Shown: positions 10,463 to 22,262, counted from the stretch's first letter. The stretch is DNA of 64,000 nucleotides from Acanthamoeba sp. SK_2022b (GCA_027943245.1 JANDJZ010000032.1:1-64000); one strand, 5' to 3'. Numbers and translations are program-made. The notes: a model not told the origin generated them from the sequence alone.

Positions 10463-12267
10463 CTACTTGGCGCGGCCAGACAAGAGCGCACACGTCTTCT
10501 TGTGGACCGGCCAGTCCTCCTTCTGGCATTTGACGCTGCCATGCGAGATCTTGGTGAGATGACTCGTTGTGCTGCGTGAAGAAAAGGTGAGAGGGTGCCT
10601 ACCTGCAGTACTTGAAGACGTGGCAAAGGCTACATCTTTTCAACGCAGTCTGTCGCTCGTCGGCCAGACATCCCGCGCAACGATACCTCGCCTTCTCCGC
10701 CTCATCTTCCACGCCGTGGCCGGCGGGCGCGGGGAGAGGGAGGAACGAGGGGAACGAGGGCCGGCCCAGCAGTTCGGTGAAGGGCCGGTCGGCCTTGCCC
10801 GTCGGGTGGTGGAACCAGGTCGCGCCCTGGGCGTAGGAGTAGCAGACCTGCTCGCCCCGCGCGATTGGCCGGAGCGCCACGATGGCCACGCACGGCGCCC
10901 CCCGCCACAGGAACGACACACTGCGCGCGTTGGGAGTGGCCGAGTGGTTGATGAAGCCTGCGGGCACGCGTAGAACAAAGAGAGGGGGGTGTTCACTTTC
11001 GTTCAGCGGGCAGCTGTGAGGCGTCGAACGTGTTGTTGCGGTGTAGGGCCAGCAACCTACTTACCCCCGATGTTGCGGTGGTGTCGAGCATCGATGCCGA
11101 ACCCGGGGATGATTGTGTCGAACGCGTAGTCAGTGCTTGTAAGCTCCTCGTGAGGCGTCAGCATTCCTGGAGGCGAATGGCGGCGTGAGCTACACGGCCG
11201 CACCTACGAAGGTAGGTAGAGCCAAAGAGAGAGGAGGGCAATTTTGTAGACCAGAGTAGAGGGCGATGAACTCGTGCTGGTTGAAGGGCCGGCCAGCAAA
11301 CACGCCGTAGCCAGCGATCTCCTCGATCCAGCACATCACCAGGTGCTGCTCCGCCTCCCACCTCGCCGCATCCTATACATCGCTCTGCCTGACTGAGCCC
11401 CAGCACAAAGTACAGGCGCAGAGCAGAGCAGAGAGGCTGGTGGCTGCTGCTGACCTGAGCGTAGAGGAGGCGGTGCTTCTTAGCATGTGGGGAGTCCTCG
11501 CCGAGGATCTGTGTGAGCATGTAGCGCATGTAGGGTGTCGTCCCCAGGTAGAACGGGCTGTAGGTCCTCATGTCGCAGTCCCGCGCCAGCTGCGTCGTAT
11601 CGAGCCACGACTCCTCGCCCCGCGCCCTGTCCCACACGCGCACTCGGCTCGCAGCGCCCCGCATCCGCACGAGCTCGCCCTCGCCCTCGCCCTCGCCAGA
11701 GGGCGGCCTGGCCGTCTCGACCGAGGGCTGGGTGGCGTGAAAGAGCCAGCACAGGTCGCGCGGCGTGCAGTGCCACAAGTAGGACACGGGCGCAGGATCG
11801 GCCCCAATGGCTCGCGCTACGTGCTCGAGCAGCCACAGCGGCTGTCTCGCCCAGTCCTCTCCGGGGGTCGCTTCGGTGCGCAGTCTGGGCGAGGCGATGG
11901 CGGCGAGGTGGAGCGGGGTGAAGCCCATGATGTCGACCTCCTCCAGCGCAGCACGCAGGGCATCGACTAGTCGCAGGTCGTCTCCTGCCCCGCGGTGCTG
12001 CAGGCGCTCCAGCAGGAGGTTCAGCAAGCCAAAGGAGGCGTCGGGCGAGGGGTCGCGGGGGTTGCTGGGGGTGGGGTAGACCGCCCACATGTGGAGGCCA
12101 CCCGAGCCCTCGTCATCCCGCCACTGCAAGAGGCGCAAGAGTTGGTCGTTCTCCGGTGTGGCGGCGCTGCCGTCTTCGTGCGCCTTCCAGGGAACCTTGG
12201 ACTGGTCGAAGCCGGGCTTGTACAGCTGCCCCACCACTTGGCGGCTTGTGGGCAGGCCCGCCTCCAT
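10463..12267 (-). CDS. SET-domain methyltransferase with a C-terminal MYND zinc finger
   Basis: The first in-frame ATG is at 12265-12267 (MEAGLPTSRQ). An AT-rich, intron-like stretch with a GTGAGT donor just upstream (12382-12262) hints at a further 5' exon reading QLFANK. Exons: to 11455, 11372-11252, 11166-11065, 10957-10603, and a last short one ending in TAG at 10463-10465. The N-terminal 270 residues include an ankyrin-like GFTPLHLAAIA. The SET domain starts IEEIAGYGVFAGRPFNQHEF and ends with FINHSATPNA and GEQVCYSYA, the cofactor-binding NHS and catalytic Tyr motifs. A MYND finger follows (CAGC ... CSLC ... YCSVKC ... H..C). In SMYD enzymes MYND sits inside SET; here it follows it, as in some plant ASHR1-unlike and protist proteins. 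The substrate is unknown. Confidence 0.75.
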
Positions 12268-12517
12268 GCGAAGAACAAAATGAAAAATTAAATGAAATAC
12301 ATAAAATATGGCCAACACACTGGTGATGGTCCGTCATTGGTGGGCGATACTCAGATGCCCCTCGGAACATGTCAAGACTCACCTTATTGGCGAAAAGCTG
12401 ATAGGTCACCCGGTCCCCGCGAGGTATTAATATCAGCTGTGCGAGTTGCGTTTGCCTTCAGTGCCGCTGCGTCCGATCGCCCCGACTCCTTCATTATCTT
12501 TACCTCACCGAGACAAG

Positions 12518-13171
12518 ATGGCAATGCGAGAGGGACGCACTTCCGATATATATCTACTTTTGAACCCCCCTTTGGACCCAGGCCATGAAGTGCCCACGGT
12601 CATCCCTGACTCGTGGCTCTCTTCCCCATCTACCTCCAACTCTCTCAGTCGTCTCCCAACTCCTCTCCATAGCCATCTGCTGTACTTTCACAACAGCGCC
12701 CATCTTCATCTTGACATGGCGCATCTCTCCTTCCTTCCCTGTCTCGACACCACCCACATGCGACGCCCCAGCGAGCTTGACACCACCTTCATGCCCATCG
12801 AGCCTTCTGCTGACCACTCGGCCGCGCAGCTCAAGCAAAGAGGCGGACAGTCATCCCAAATCAAGCCATGGGCAGCGGGGAAACTGCCATCCGAGCACAC
12901 CACTATCCTAGAGCGAACGTTCGCGGTTGACCCCACGCCATCTCTGCCCGCCAAGCGAAGGATGGCCCGCGAGCTGAACATGACCCTGCGCCAGGTTCAG
13001 ATGTGGTTCCAGAACCGCCGGGCGAAAGCCAAGCGACGCGGCGAGCCTATCAACACACGGAAGAAGGACCAGAAGCCAGGCTTGACCTTTCACCACACCT
13101 CCATAAAGAAGGGGAACGACGGCCGACGCAACCTGCACGTCGTCACCACCGTCGACATCGACGAGCTGTAA
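12518..13171 (+). CDS. Homeodomain protein
   Basis: Single exon, 217 residues, starting at ATG 12518 (MAMREGRTSD). A homeodomain occupies roughly residues 126-185: KLPSEHTTILERTFAVDPTP in helix 1 and loop, AKRRMARELNMTLRQVQ in helix 2 and turn, and recognition helix VQMWFQNRRAKAKR with invariant W, F, N and R. The N-terminus is Ser/Thr/Pro-rich. It probably acts as a nuclear DNA-binding regulator. The gene is divergent from the SET/MYND gene, with about 250 bp between starts. Confidence 0.85.
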   Translation: MAMREGRTSDIYLLLNPPLDPGHEVPTVIPDSWLSSPSTSNSLSRLPTPLHSHLLYFHNSAHLHLDMAHLSFLPCLDTTHMRRPSELDTTFMPIEPSADHSAAQLKQRGGQSSQIKPWAAGKLPSEHTTILERTFAVDPTPSLPAKRRMARELNMTLRQVQMWFQNRRAKAKRRGEPINTRKKDQKPGLTFHHTSIKKGNDGRRNLHVVTTVDIDEL

Positions 13172-13296
13172 CAGTAGGAAAAATTCTTTTCTTTTGGGCA
13201 GGAGAGCAGCAACCGTTGCTTGTAATCTTACGTGGATCGATGCAGCGGATTTCTTTTCCTGTCTGACCTGTGGCTGAACAGGTGAGGTACCGGCTC

Positions 13297-14568
13297 TCAC
13301 TGGGCCAACACGCCTCCGTCAACCGGTATCGCGGCGCCGGTAACAAAGCTGCTTTCTTCGGACGCCAGGAACAGGACGCACTTGGCCACGTCGTCGGTCG
13401 TGCCCATGCGCTTGATGAAGTGCTGCTTGACGGCCTGTTCCACCAGTTCCTCCTTGGTGACGCCCAGCTTCTTGGCGTGGCTCGCCGTCGCCGGCGTGTC
13501 AATGCTTCCTGCACACGTGACGTCCATGTGCGCGGGATGAGTGGCGTCATCCAGCCGAAACGAGCCCCGCAGCAACCGCGTCGGGGAAATGGCCGCCGAA
13601 GCGGCGATAGCGCATCGCGAGGCCGCGTACCGGGACACACGCAGTTGACACGGATGTTCCAATCGCCGCAGTCCATTGCCAGACAGCGCGTCAGTTGCAG
13701 TATGGCACCCTGCGCCCCGCAGCTGGCTACGTCAGCGAACGGCAGTCGGGGGGCTGGGACGGTGCGCTGGCACCTTGGTGGTGTTGTAGGGGACGAAGGC
13801 CGGCTGCGCGATGAACGAGCTGATGGAACCGATGTTGATGATCGACCCGCTTCGCTTCTCCTTCATCAGGGGCACGACGTGCTTGGCCATGAACGCGTAA
13901 CCCTGATCATGACACAACGGCAGTTTGCTACTGTTTTAGGCACCTTGGTCAGCAACAGCCCAGAGGGAGGCTCACCTTGACGTTGACGCTCAACACCCGG
14001 TCCCAGTCTTCCGAGGAGACCTCCTCGATCGTGCCAAAGACGAACAGGGCCGCGTTGTTCACCAGCACGTCGATGCCGCCCCACTTGTCCACCACGGTCT
14101 TGACCAGATCCTTAACTGTGTGTAGGTTACAACCAGCGATGAGGGCGTCGCCTGAAGCGGTAGAAGCAGCAGCTGCTCACCTTCGGCCTCCTTCGAGACA
14201 TCGAGCTTGTGGAAATACGCAACGCCCTGTCCGTGCTTGGTTTCGATTTCCTGCACAGTCTGCTGCCCCTCCTTTTCCAACACGTCGCACACCACCACTG
14301 CAGAGCCCCACAGTACCAAACACAGGCCCACGGAAGGGTCAGCTAGCGCCGGCGCTGCCGCTGCCGCTGCTGCCACGGGGTACCTAGGGCCCCTTCGTCG
14401 GCCAGCACGGTTGCGATGGTACGCCCAATCGCCCCTCCAGCGCCTGTGCGCTCGAGAGGGTAAGACGCAACGCGGTAACCTCGCACACTGGAAGAACTTG
14501 CGCAGCAAGGAGGTACCGGTTACGACTGCGACCTTGCCTGCTACCCTCGCGCGCGTCGTTGCTTCCAT
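13297..14568 (-). CDS. Short-chain dehydrogenase/reductase (classical SDR)
   Basis: Start ATG 14566-14568 (MEATTRARVAGKVAVVTG). Exon joins rebuild the cofactor motif TGAGGAIGR (TGxxxGxG type), the acidic end of beta2 VVVCDVLEKEG, VLVNNAALFVFG (NNAG variant), SIINIGSISSF with the catalytic Ser, VPYNTTK with the YxxxK pair, and the C-terminal FVTGAAIPVDGGVLAQ before TGA at 13297-13299. Six to seven exons with GT...AG introns are visible. These proteins reduce or oxidise small alcohols and ketones using NAD(P). D in CDV suggests a preference for NAD. The substrate is not identifiable. Confidence 0.88.
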
Positions 14569-15190
14569 CCTCTCTTACAGGTGCTCCTTTATGGGTTTGT
14601 GGGTCCCTCTGAGTCCTCTCTTTCGTCAAAGAAAATTGCCAAAGAAACCGATCGGAAAAACCCACATTTCAAGCGGGAGCAAAAAAGGAAGCCATGCCCT
14701 CAAAAAGAGAGTCGGGAGGAGCCGCTTCGCTGGGTGGGACTCGAACGCACGGTCTCACAACCAAGAGCGCCGGCGAGGCTCGCGAGCTGTCTGCGCGGCT
14801 GGATCGCTTCAAAGAAAAGGGTGGCTAAAAGAACGCAGATGCAGGGGACCAAAGCTTGCCGCTTACCTCCACACAGCCACCGGGCATCACCAACCATCAA
14901 GAGATGGCCTCTTTAACTTGAGGACTTAAGAGTTTTCGGTATGCTTGTGTGTGATTGATTGCTCCTTTATCTTTGGTTTTACCGGTATGCGCCCCTCCCT
15001 ATTGCCCCCAGCACACTCGCCCGGGCGTGGCGCCATTGAAGGACTGCAAGTTGCGGTCGTTCACGCCCACCAGCAAGGCCAAGGGCAGCGTGTCGCTGCA
15101 TTAGCAATTGCACCTTTCTCCTTGTCGCTGAGCCGACCGGGCCAGCAGATAATTCTTTTATTTTGTTATAAATAAATGGTAATTGCTTGC
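14569..15190. other. Intergenic stretch with a tRNA-like T-arm
   Basis: No protein-coding gene is seen. On the minus strand 14790-14705 there is a box-B-like segment GTGCG-TTCGAGT-CCCAC (one mismatch in the stem) followed by a TTTTT run, which resembles the 3' part of a Pol III gene. I could not fold a complete tRNA with an acceptor stem and anticodon, so this may be a pseudogene or a differently arranged tRNA. Confidence 0.3.
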
Positions 15191-16569
15191 TTACTCGTCC
15201 CCATCTCCTCCAGCAGTGCGACGGCGCCAGGGGATGCGTGTGTGCTCCTTAGCGGCATTGCGACGCTTCTTCTTGACGAGGTACTTGTCGAGCTGACCCT
15301 TCTGCTTGAGGTCAGTGAACTTCTCGAGCAGGTCAAGCGTCTTCTCGTCGCTCTTCTTGGTGTAGAAGGGCTTCTTGCCCTGCAGCACCAGCTCTCGCTC
15401 CAGCTTCTTCCGCGCGGTCTTCTTCGTCTTCTGCTCCTCTTCGCGCTTGGACACCGCGAGTTGGTTGTGCTGCGTTGATCGATCGTTAGCGTCGTGTGGC
15501 GTGCACATGTAATGAAAAATAAATAGTGAATTAGACATGCTACGAACCAGCACTCTGGCGCCAAGGGAAATCCGCTCCTTCTCTTCGGGATCCTGCTCCT
15601 TTCGGAGCTGCTCGCCCAGCTCCTTGAGCTCTTCTTGCTTGTACTCCTCCACGAATGAGTAGCTCTTGCGGAAGAGGTCCTCGTTGAACTTGCCCGACAG
15701 GGAATCGAAGCGAGGATCGCGGAACTTGCGCTGGCTGTTCTTAGGGATCGTCCCAAAGTCGATGTGTCGAGGAGGTCGACGCTTCGAGCTCGCTTCCATG
15801 GGCCTTTGTGTGGAGTTAGCACCGCGCGATTGATGAGCAAAGGAGACGCCTGTGCACCACGCATGATAGCACAACACCCAAGTGAGAGAGGCCTGCGTAC
15901 TGGTTCTTTCCTCTCTTTGCCTTTTCGGCTGCAGGAGAGGAGGCATTGTTGTGTCGGTCCGGCAGCCTCGCATCGCCCTTCTTTTTCAGTTGCTGCAGGT
16001 TTTTAATTGAATCAATAAATTAATCAATAACATGAGATGCTAAATCGATTGAGAGGACTGATCAGCCCTACCTGGAGAACCTCGAACGGCACGCTTGCCA
16101 GGCTCTCCCGCTATGAAAATACGGTTAAATTTAGCTAAGATGAGGAGAGATAAATGAAATTAAGCCACGATTTAGCGCGTACAAGTTGAGTCGCTGTTTC
16201 TTCCTCTTCTTCTTCCTCGTCCTCCTGGTCTTCACTGTCTTCGCCGTGGATTCCATCCACACCATCTTCGCTATCTTCATCTTCATCTCCGTCCTGATTT
16301 TGATCCAATTCCTCTTCTTCATGCATGTCATGCATCTCTTCAACCTCTTCCTCTTCCATCTTCCTCCGCCGGTCCTCGAATCGTCCGCCACCTCCGTGAC
16401 CGCCACGGCTGCCACCCCCTCGACTGCCGCCACGACCACCGCCCCTCCAGCCTCCACGTCCGCCTCGGCTGCCACCGCCCCTGCCTCCACCTCCACGTCC
16501 TCCTCGACTGCTGCCACGACTGCCGCCCCTCCAGCCTCCACCTCCTCGACTGCCACCGCCCCTGTTCAT
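15191..16569 (-). CDS. RRP36: rRNA biogenesis protein RRP36 with an RGG-rich N-terminus
   Basis: Start ATG 16567-16569. The first exon encodes about 60 residues of Arg/Gly/Ser repeats (RGG boxes) and a long acidic run. Following exons give RESLASVPFEVLQ and QLKKKGDARLPD, then the conserved core RDPRFDSLSGKFNEDLFRKS, YSFVEEYKQEELKELGEQLR, and the C-terminal KKPFYTKKSDEK and LKQKGQLDKYLVKKKRRNAA blocks typical of RRP36. The stop is at 15191-15193. RRP36 is a nucleolar factor needed for early pre-rRNA cleavage and the 40S subunit. The RGG plus acidic extension is longer than in yeast. It is divergent from the MED28-like gene with only 59 bp between. Confidence 0.85.
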
Positions 16570-16628
16570 CTTGTCGCTGCTTAAAAGAAAGAAGAAGAAA
16601 AGACAAATAAAGAAAAATAAATTACAAA
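16570..16628. promoter_or_regulatory. 59-bp bidirectional promoter between RRP36 and the MED28-like gene
   Basis: The two start codons face away from each other with 59 bp of A-rich sequence between, so both transcripts must initiate here or inside the neighbour's leader. Confidence 0.5.
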
Positions 16629-17097
16629 ATGGATGAAGGGAACCAGATGGAGGTTGAAAATGGAGAGGGACGATTGATTGCCATGGCACAGCATTTCGAA
16701 AGCCGAATGAACGACATCATCAACCTCATCGCTAGCCCAAATCAACCACAACGTACACCCGCCACAGAAATTAATCGATTTATTTGTAATTGATTTTATT
16801 TATGAATTCACTTATTTATTTTGGCTTGTTTGTGGCTTCGTAGAGCTAGAGGAGGCGATTGCTGAGTTTGTTGAGCTGGGCCGACAGCTACGCCACGAGT
16901 TCGAGCGCGTGCACGAGGAGGAGGCGACAGGCGACCGACGTACGGCCCTGGCGAGGGAGATCGCCCAACTCGAGGCCACCGTCGCGGCCAAGGACGCCCT
17001 CCTGGAGCGCTATGCGCTCAAGATTGGCCAGTGGGAAGACGCCTTTGCCCAACTGGCGCGTGAGCACGAAGACACCGATAGCCATACTTCTCCTTGA
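16629..17097 (+). CDS. Small coiled-coil protein, possibly Mediator subunit 28
   Basis: Two exons (16629-16752 and 16844-17097) join in frame to about 125 residues. The pattern is AIAEFVELGRQLRHEF, a linker, then LAREIAQLEATVAAKDALLE followed by KIGQWEDAFAQL. MED28 has the same layout: a helix with an aromatic end, then an ELxxKDALxxKHxxKLxxWQ coiled coil. If correct, it is part of the Mediator head module. The protein is short and coiled coils mimic each other, so the assignment is moderate. Confidence 0.5.
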
Positions 17098-17249
17098 ACC
17101 CTGTTGCACGTGGTGTTCACCGCTTCGAGTCTTAGGGTCGTGTTTGATGTCTTCGCATGCAGATAGATGAGACTCTGCTCATGAGGACAGGGCAAGCGGT
17201 ATGCGTAAAGACTTTGCTCATGATGTTCGGGGGGTACTTGCAAAATCGT

Positions 17250-18125
17250 TGAATGACAAGGTTTATTGATCTGTCAGTCCAAATAACAACAAGGTTCGAC
17301 CCAACGTGCCTTCGACGTACCTTTGACGTACCTTCCTCAAGCACCTGGCGAACGCGTCCAGCTGGTGTGCTCACTTCATGTCGCCCGACCCTCCTGCAGG
17401 AACATGCACGATCGAGACAGAAGTCCAGTCTGAGCACCAAACTCTCAGACTCTCACACAGCAAACAGCACGAAGCTTTCCTCGACGGCGGCAAGTTGACA
17501 AAGGCGGGCAGGAAGGGGGGATGCTCATAAGCCGTATCTTTGGTTCTGGCGGCCATCGTTGCCTCTTCTTGTCGTTGTCCATCGTCGACTCCGAGGTGTG
17601 CCTGCGTAACACACCCAACCCCCAATCCATACGCAAGTCCAGTCTGAGCACCATACTCAGACTGACACAGGCACGTAGAGGTCGAAGAGAGACACAGGCA
17701 AGACCCTTGAAGACAAGGGCGGGGGTGTGCTCATAAGCCGTATCTTTCTTTCGAAGGGGGAGTACTGGTGGTCTTGGTCGGGTGGTAGAGGGTTGTAGGG
17801 CAGGACTTGTTCGGTGCGTGTGGGTAAGAAGATGACTGACTGACCTACCTCGCCCGAGACTTTTGAGGCTGATTGTTTGATTGTCAGTGGCCATGATCGT
17901 GCTTGCCGCGATTGCGCGCAACGAGGGCGCAGGAGGACTCAGATCTCTGATTATGGATTGGAGCGGGACTGAATTTCGCAGATATTCCCCTTCGTTGACA
18001 TGCAATCCATATCTGGGCCAAGGAATTTTTAGAACACGCTTGCCGATTGGTAGTCTGCAGTTCCGATGAGGTCATGGGTAGAGATCCGGGCGGGTTCTGA
18101 TCAAACTGCCACGTCAGTGCACCAT
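17250..18125 (-). repeat. Dispersed repeat family R, copy A
   Basis: Minus-strand oriented: it begins near 18125 (GAGCC/ATGG block), contains the shared block around 17850-18110 (GATTGTTTGATTGTCAGTGG; TTTCGCAGATATT), two hairpin units with stem AGTCTGAG/CTCAGACT near 17421-17455 and 17640-17673, and ends at a CAATAAACC poly(A)-like signal near 17254. Copies B, C and D share the same order. No conserved protein frame is apparent. The splice-like GTGAGTCTGAG and TGCAG ends suggest spliced transcripts. Confidence 0.7.
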
Positions 18126-18266
18126 CTTACGATGGCTGCTCGAGAAACACGCCCAACGCACGATCAAAGTTGTATGCACAGAGCAAGCAATGTGCTTACG
18201 TGTAGGCCTTTACACGGAAAGAAGAAAACCTCGCTTTAACACCTTCATGCGAACATTGTCTTCTTG

Positions 18267-21200
18267 TCAAAGGGGAGGGCGGTAGAGGCGCAACAAGAGC
18301 GAGAACAGGATGATCGGCAGGGACGAGAGGATCTCGGAGAGGCCCGCGGCGGCGGGCGGGATGGCGAAGCTCGTGCCGGGGTAGAGCACGCCGGCGGCCA
18401 GCGGGACGGCCACGGCGTTGTAGACAAAGGCCCACGCAAAGTTGAGGACGATGACGGCGTGCGTGCGCCGGGCGAGGTGGATCATGAGCAGCACGTCGCG
18501 CAGGTCGCTGCGCATGAGCACGACATCGCCGGCCGCGATCGCGATGTCGGTGCCGCCGCCCACGGCCACGCCCACGTCGGCCTGCGCCAGCGACGGGGCG
18601 TCGTTGACTCCATCCCCCACCATCGCCACGACTGCTCTCCTCTTCTTGTTCTTCTTCTTCATGCCCTTCTCGACGTCATCGCGCTCATCTCGCTCCTTCT
18701 TGAAGCCACAGGCGCCGTCGTTGGTGACGATGCGGGCGTTGAGTTGGAGTTGACGTATCTTGTCGACCTTGTCCTCGGGCACGAGGCCGCCGAGGGCGTT
18801 GGCGTCGACGATGCCCAGCCGGCGCGCCACTGCCCGCACGGTGCGCTGTTGATCGCCGCTCAGCATCCACACGTCCACGCCTTTGGCCTGCAGGCGCCGC
18901 ACGACGTCGTGCGCCTCGGGCCTGAGCGAGTCCTCGAGCGCCAGCCCGCACACGGCGCGCCCATCCACCGCGGCCCACACCACCGTCCGGCCTTGGCCCT
19001 CGTGATCCACTGCGCCGTCGGCGCTGTCGTCGGCCGTGTCGACGGCAATGCCGTTGTCTCGCATCCATGCCCGGTTGCCCACAAGCACCGTGTGATCGAG
19101 GACGCGCGCAGAGAGCCCGCGGCCCGGTACGGCGACAAAGTCGTCGGGCTCGGCGAGCTCGGACACGCCCTCCTGGGCCTCGACGAACCGCACCACGGCC
19201 TTGGCGAGGACGTGCTCGCTGCCCCGCTCGGCCGACCCGATCAGTGCGAGCAATTGTCGGCGCCGCTGTCGCTCGTCGGCCTCGGTGTCGACCGCGTCGG
19301 CGAGCCACCAATGATCGACGACGGAGAGGCGGCCGCAAGTGAGGGTGCCGGTCTTGTCAAAGACCACTGTATCGATGCGCCGGCAGGCCTCGATGATGGC
19401 CCCGCTCTTGATGACCACGCCGTGCTTGGCCGCCACCCCGCTGGCCACCATCACCGCCAGCGGCACGGCGAGGCCGATGGCGCACGGGCACGAGACCACG
19501 AGCACCGCGAAGGCGAACTGGAGCGAGAAGGGCACCCAGTGGTCGCCGTCGGTGTCGACAACCTCGAGGGCGCTCACGCAGAGCCATAGGGCCAGCACTG
19601 CCAGCGCGAGCAGGAGGACGGCCGGCACGAAATAGGACGCTACGACGTCGGCGATTCGCTGCAGTCGCGGCTTGCCGGCCTGGGCGTCCTCCACCAGTCG
19701 GCTGATGGCTGTCACCACAGAGAGGGACCACAGGTCAACACTTTGGAGATCGCTGGCATCGACCGACATGGGGCCGCCAGGGGGCAGGTATACCGGCGAG
19801 CGTGCTTTCGGAGGCCGACTTGGTCGCGCGAACGTGGATCGTGCCGTGTTGGTTGATGGTGCCGCCCAGGACGAGGCTGCCGACGCTCTTGCCCACCGGC
19901 AGCGACTCGCCGGTGACCAGCGACTCGTCCACAGCGCTGGTGCCAAACACCACCACTCCGTCTACCGCGACCTTGGCGCCCGGCAGCACCTGACGCATCG
20001 CCACACGCACGCGCACACTCGAGCATGAGGAATAGGCCATGAAATATGGGAGAGAGACGCTGAGGTTGTAGTCATACCTTGATGAGGTCGCCCGGCTGGA
20101 TGAGCTCCACGTCCGTCTCTTTCTCATGCGAGCTCGAATCGGCAGCGCTGTCGTCAGCAGCGCCAGGCTCGCTCTGGTGGGGCAGCAGCAGCGCAGTCAT
20201 GGCCTGTTCGTTGCGCAGGGAGCTGACGACGTTGCAGGCCTTGCCTCGCGCCAGCGCCTCGAGATAGCGACCCAGCATGATCAGCGTCAGCAGGATGGCC
20301 GACGTCTCGAAGAACGAGTCACCTACCAACCAAGCCATCGCACAGGCGTTAGCAATTGGTGTGTGGCTGAGGGTTGGGGGCGCTGCTCTCTCACCTTGGA
20401 AGCCGGCGCCAGCCATGGCGACGATGACGGCGACGACAGAGTAGACGTAGGCCGTGAGCGTGCTCAGGATGACGAGGGTGTCCATGTTGGCCTTGTGGCC
20501 GTACCGCAGTGCGCGGTAAGAGGACCCGTAGAGGGGCCACGCCATGACGAACTGAATCGGCGTTGCCAGCAGCCAGCACACAAACACACTCACAGACAAG
20601 CCTGTACACGCGTTGAACGTGTGCGATGCAGAGTGAGTAGATCCAATGAGAGAGGGAGAGTGAAGGAGAGCGAGTGGACCTCGGGTGAGCTCCTCGTCAA
20701 AGGCATCGCTGACCGCTGGCAGGTGCGGGAACAGGAACGAGATGAGGAGGACCGGCACGCTCAGGGCGGCGCTCACCCAGAAGCGCCACTGCCACGACCT
20801 GACCTGCTTTTGGGCGCGGGTCTTGCCTGCACGCCAAACAAGAGCGCCTCGTGTGAGAAATGGTCAACGGCCCGACCCAAGAGACCACCAGCCGCGCACT
20901 ACCAGGCTCATCGCGCACTACGGCCACTGAGAGCCCCAGCGCCTCGAGCGCCTCAACGGCCTTGCGAATCCTGGCCTGTAGGTTATATGTGTTTTATGAA
21001 CGTGAGCGCGCGCAGCTCCTTGTATTTGCAGCTTGCCTGACGAGGTACCTGGGCTGGGCTGTAGTCGATGGTCAGGAGCTGTTTCTTCCGCCTGTAGGCC
21101 ACGCCAACGATGCCCGGCTGGCGCTCGAGCTCGGCCAGTGCTGCCGGCAGGTCCGCCGCCGCACAACCTGGCAGGGGCGACACGCGCAGGACCAGGCGCG

Positions 21201-22262
21201 TGGCCGATGCGGGCGATGCCAATTCAGCGCCGAAGCCAAGGGCCCGGATTGCCTTCACAATGACTGTCTCGTCGGTGCGCCGCGAGTCAAAGGTGACCTC
21301 GGCCTTGTTGGTCATGGCGCTGAATTACGTGTGGGGTTGGTTGGAGTCAATTGCCGAGGCCTGCGCCTGTCCGCGCTGGGTCAAAGGCGGGATACTAACC
21401 TCACCACCACGGCAACGACAGCCGGGTTCCGCCTGAGGGTTCGCTCCACGGTCAGCGAGCAGTCGGCACAGTCGAGCCCGCTCAGGTCCAGATGCACCGT
21501 CGCCAGCGCGCCGGCTGAAGGCGCCAGTGGCGGCTGTCGACGAATCGATCAGAACTGCAGTTCTAGCCTCTCGAAATAGAGGTAGATGTGTACCTTCTTC
21601 TCCTGCTCGCCATTCACGTCTCGAGAGGCATCGGTGGATGTTCTAGAACTGGTGAGGAGAGACTCCCCGAGTCCTTGCAGACAGCACAGCGCCGCACAAC
21701 ACAGCTGGCGACAGCACTCGTCGGCCTCCAGGCACAGGCGGCAGCACTCGACGGCCACCTCGGCCGCGGCGTCCATAATGGCCTCGCCACCCATCATCTT
21801 ACCGCTCACGTCCACACCCCACCTGAGCATGGAGTCGCTCAGGCTGTTTGGCATGCCTTCATCACCTCTGCCTTCTTCGAGGTCCCTCTCCTTGCCCTTG
21901 CAGCAAGCCCCGCCGACAGTGCATGGTTGTAGCTGGCTACACGGCCTAACAGCTGTCCCCTTCTCGGTAATCTCCACATCGATGGAGGTTTCCTCAAGGC
22001 TCGATTTCGACTTGCGCGCGGTAGGGCTGGGGGCGGGTTGCAGGCGCAGCATACCGTAGCGGCGCAGGTAGCTCTTGCCCTGGCTCGCTCCACCAGCTCC
22101 AGTCGTGCCATCGATGCAACATCCTTCCTTGCAGCCACTTGTCGTAATCTTGTACTTTTTGGAGGTGGATATGACACGAGGCTTTTCTGTTCCTGTCCGC
22201 TTTGGAGCCGATCTTACCGGCCCACTCCCCCACACCACCTTTGGCCGTGCCTTGCCATCCAT
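18267..22262 (-). CDS. Cu+-transporting P1B-type ATPase with a Cys-rich N-terminal extension
   Basis: Start ATG 22260-22262 (MDGKARPKVVWG); stop TGA at 18267-18269. The first 230 residues carry CKEGCC, ACCKGK and a CC-rich helix (VAVECCRLCLEADECCRQLC). A heavy-metal-associated domain with SGLDCADCSLTVE follows. A second HMA fold has GCAAA instead of CxxC. Core: ANMDTLVILSTLTAYVYS, GDSFFETSAILLTLIMLGRY, the actuator SLVTGESLPV, the metal-site helix VSCPCAIGLAVPLA, the phosphorylation motif FDKTGTLT, GSEHVLAKAVV (SEHPL variant with Pro to Val) and VGDGVNDAPSLAQADVGVAV. The CPC motif plus GxDCxxC indicates Cu(I)/Ag(I) export or loading of secretory copper proteins. A Lys/Arg-rich insert lies before GDGVNDAP. 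It has around ten exons. Confidence 0.92.

Noticed and set aside
12291..12409. Upstream exon (QLFANK) as the definite start of the SET/MYND gene
   Set aside because: The splice signals are good but no in-frame ATG is present, so the ATG at 12267 is reported and the exon is only mentioned.
16186..16584. Plus-strand frame rich in Thr/Ala/Ser opposite RRP36
   Set aside because: It is the antisense shadow of the RGG and acidic coding region of RRP36.
17445..18005. 186-residue minus-strand frame within repeat copy A
   Set aside because: The frame is not conserved among copies B, C and D; similarity is at DNA level.
18264..19589. 441-residue plus-strand frame opposite the Cu+-ATPase
   Set aside because: Antisense shadow of a GC-rich coding exon; the minus strand carries all P-type ATPase motifs.
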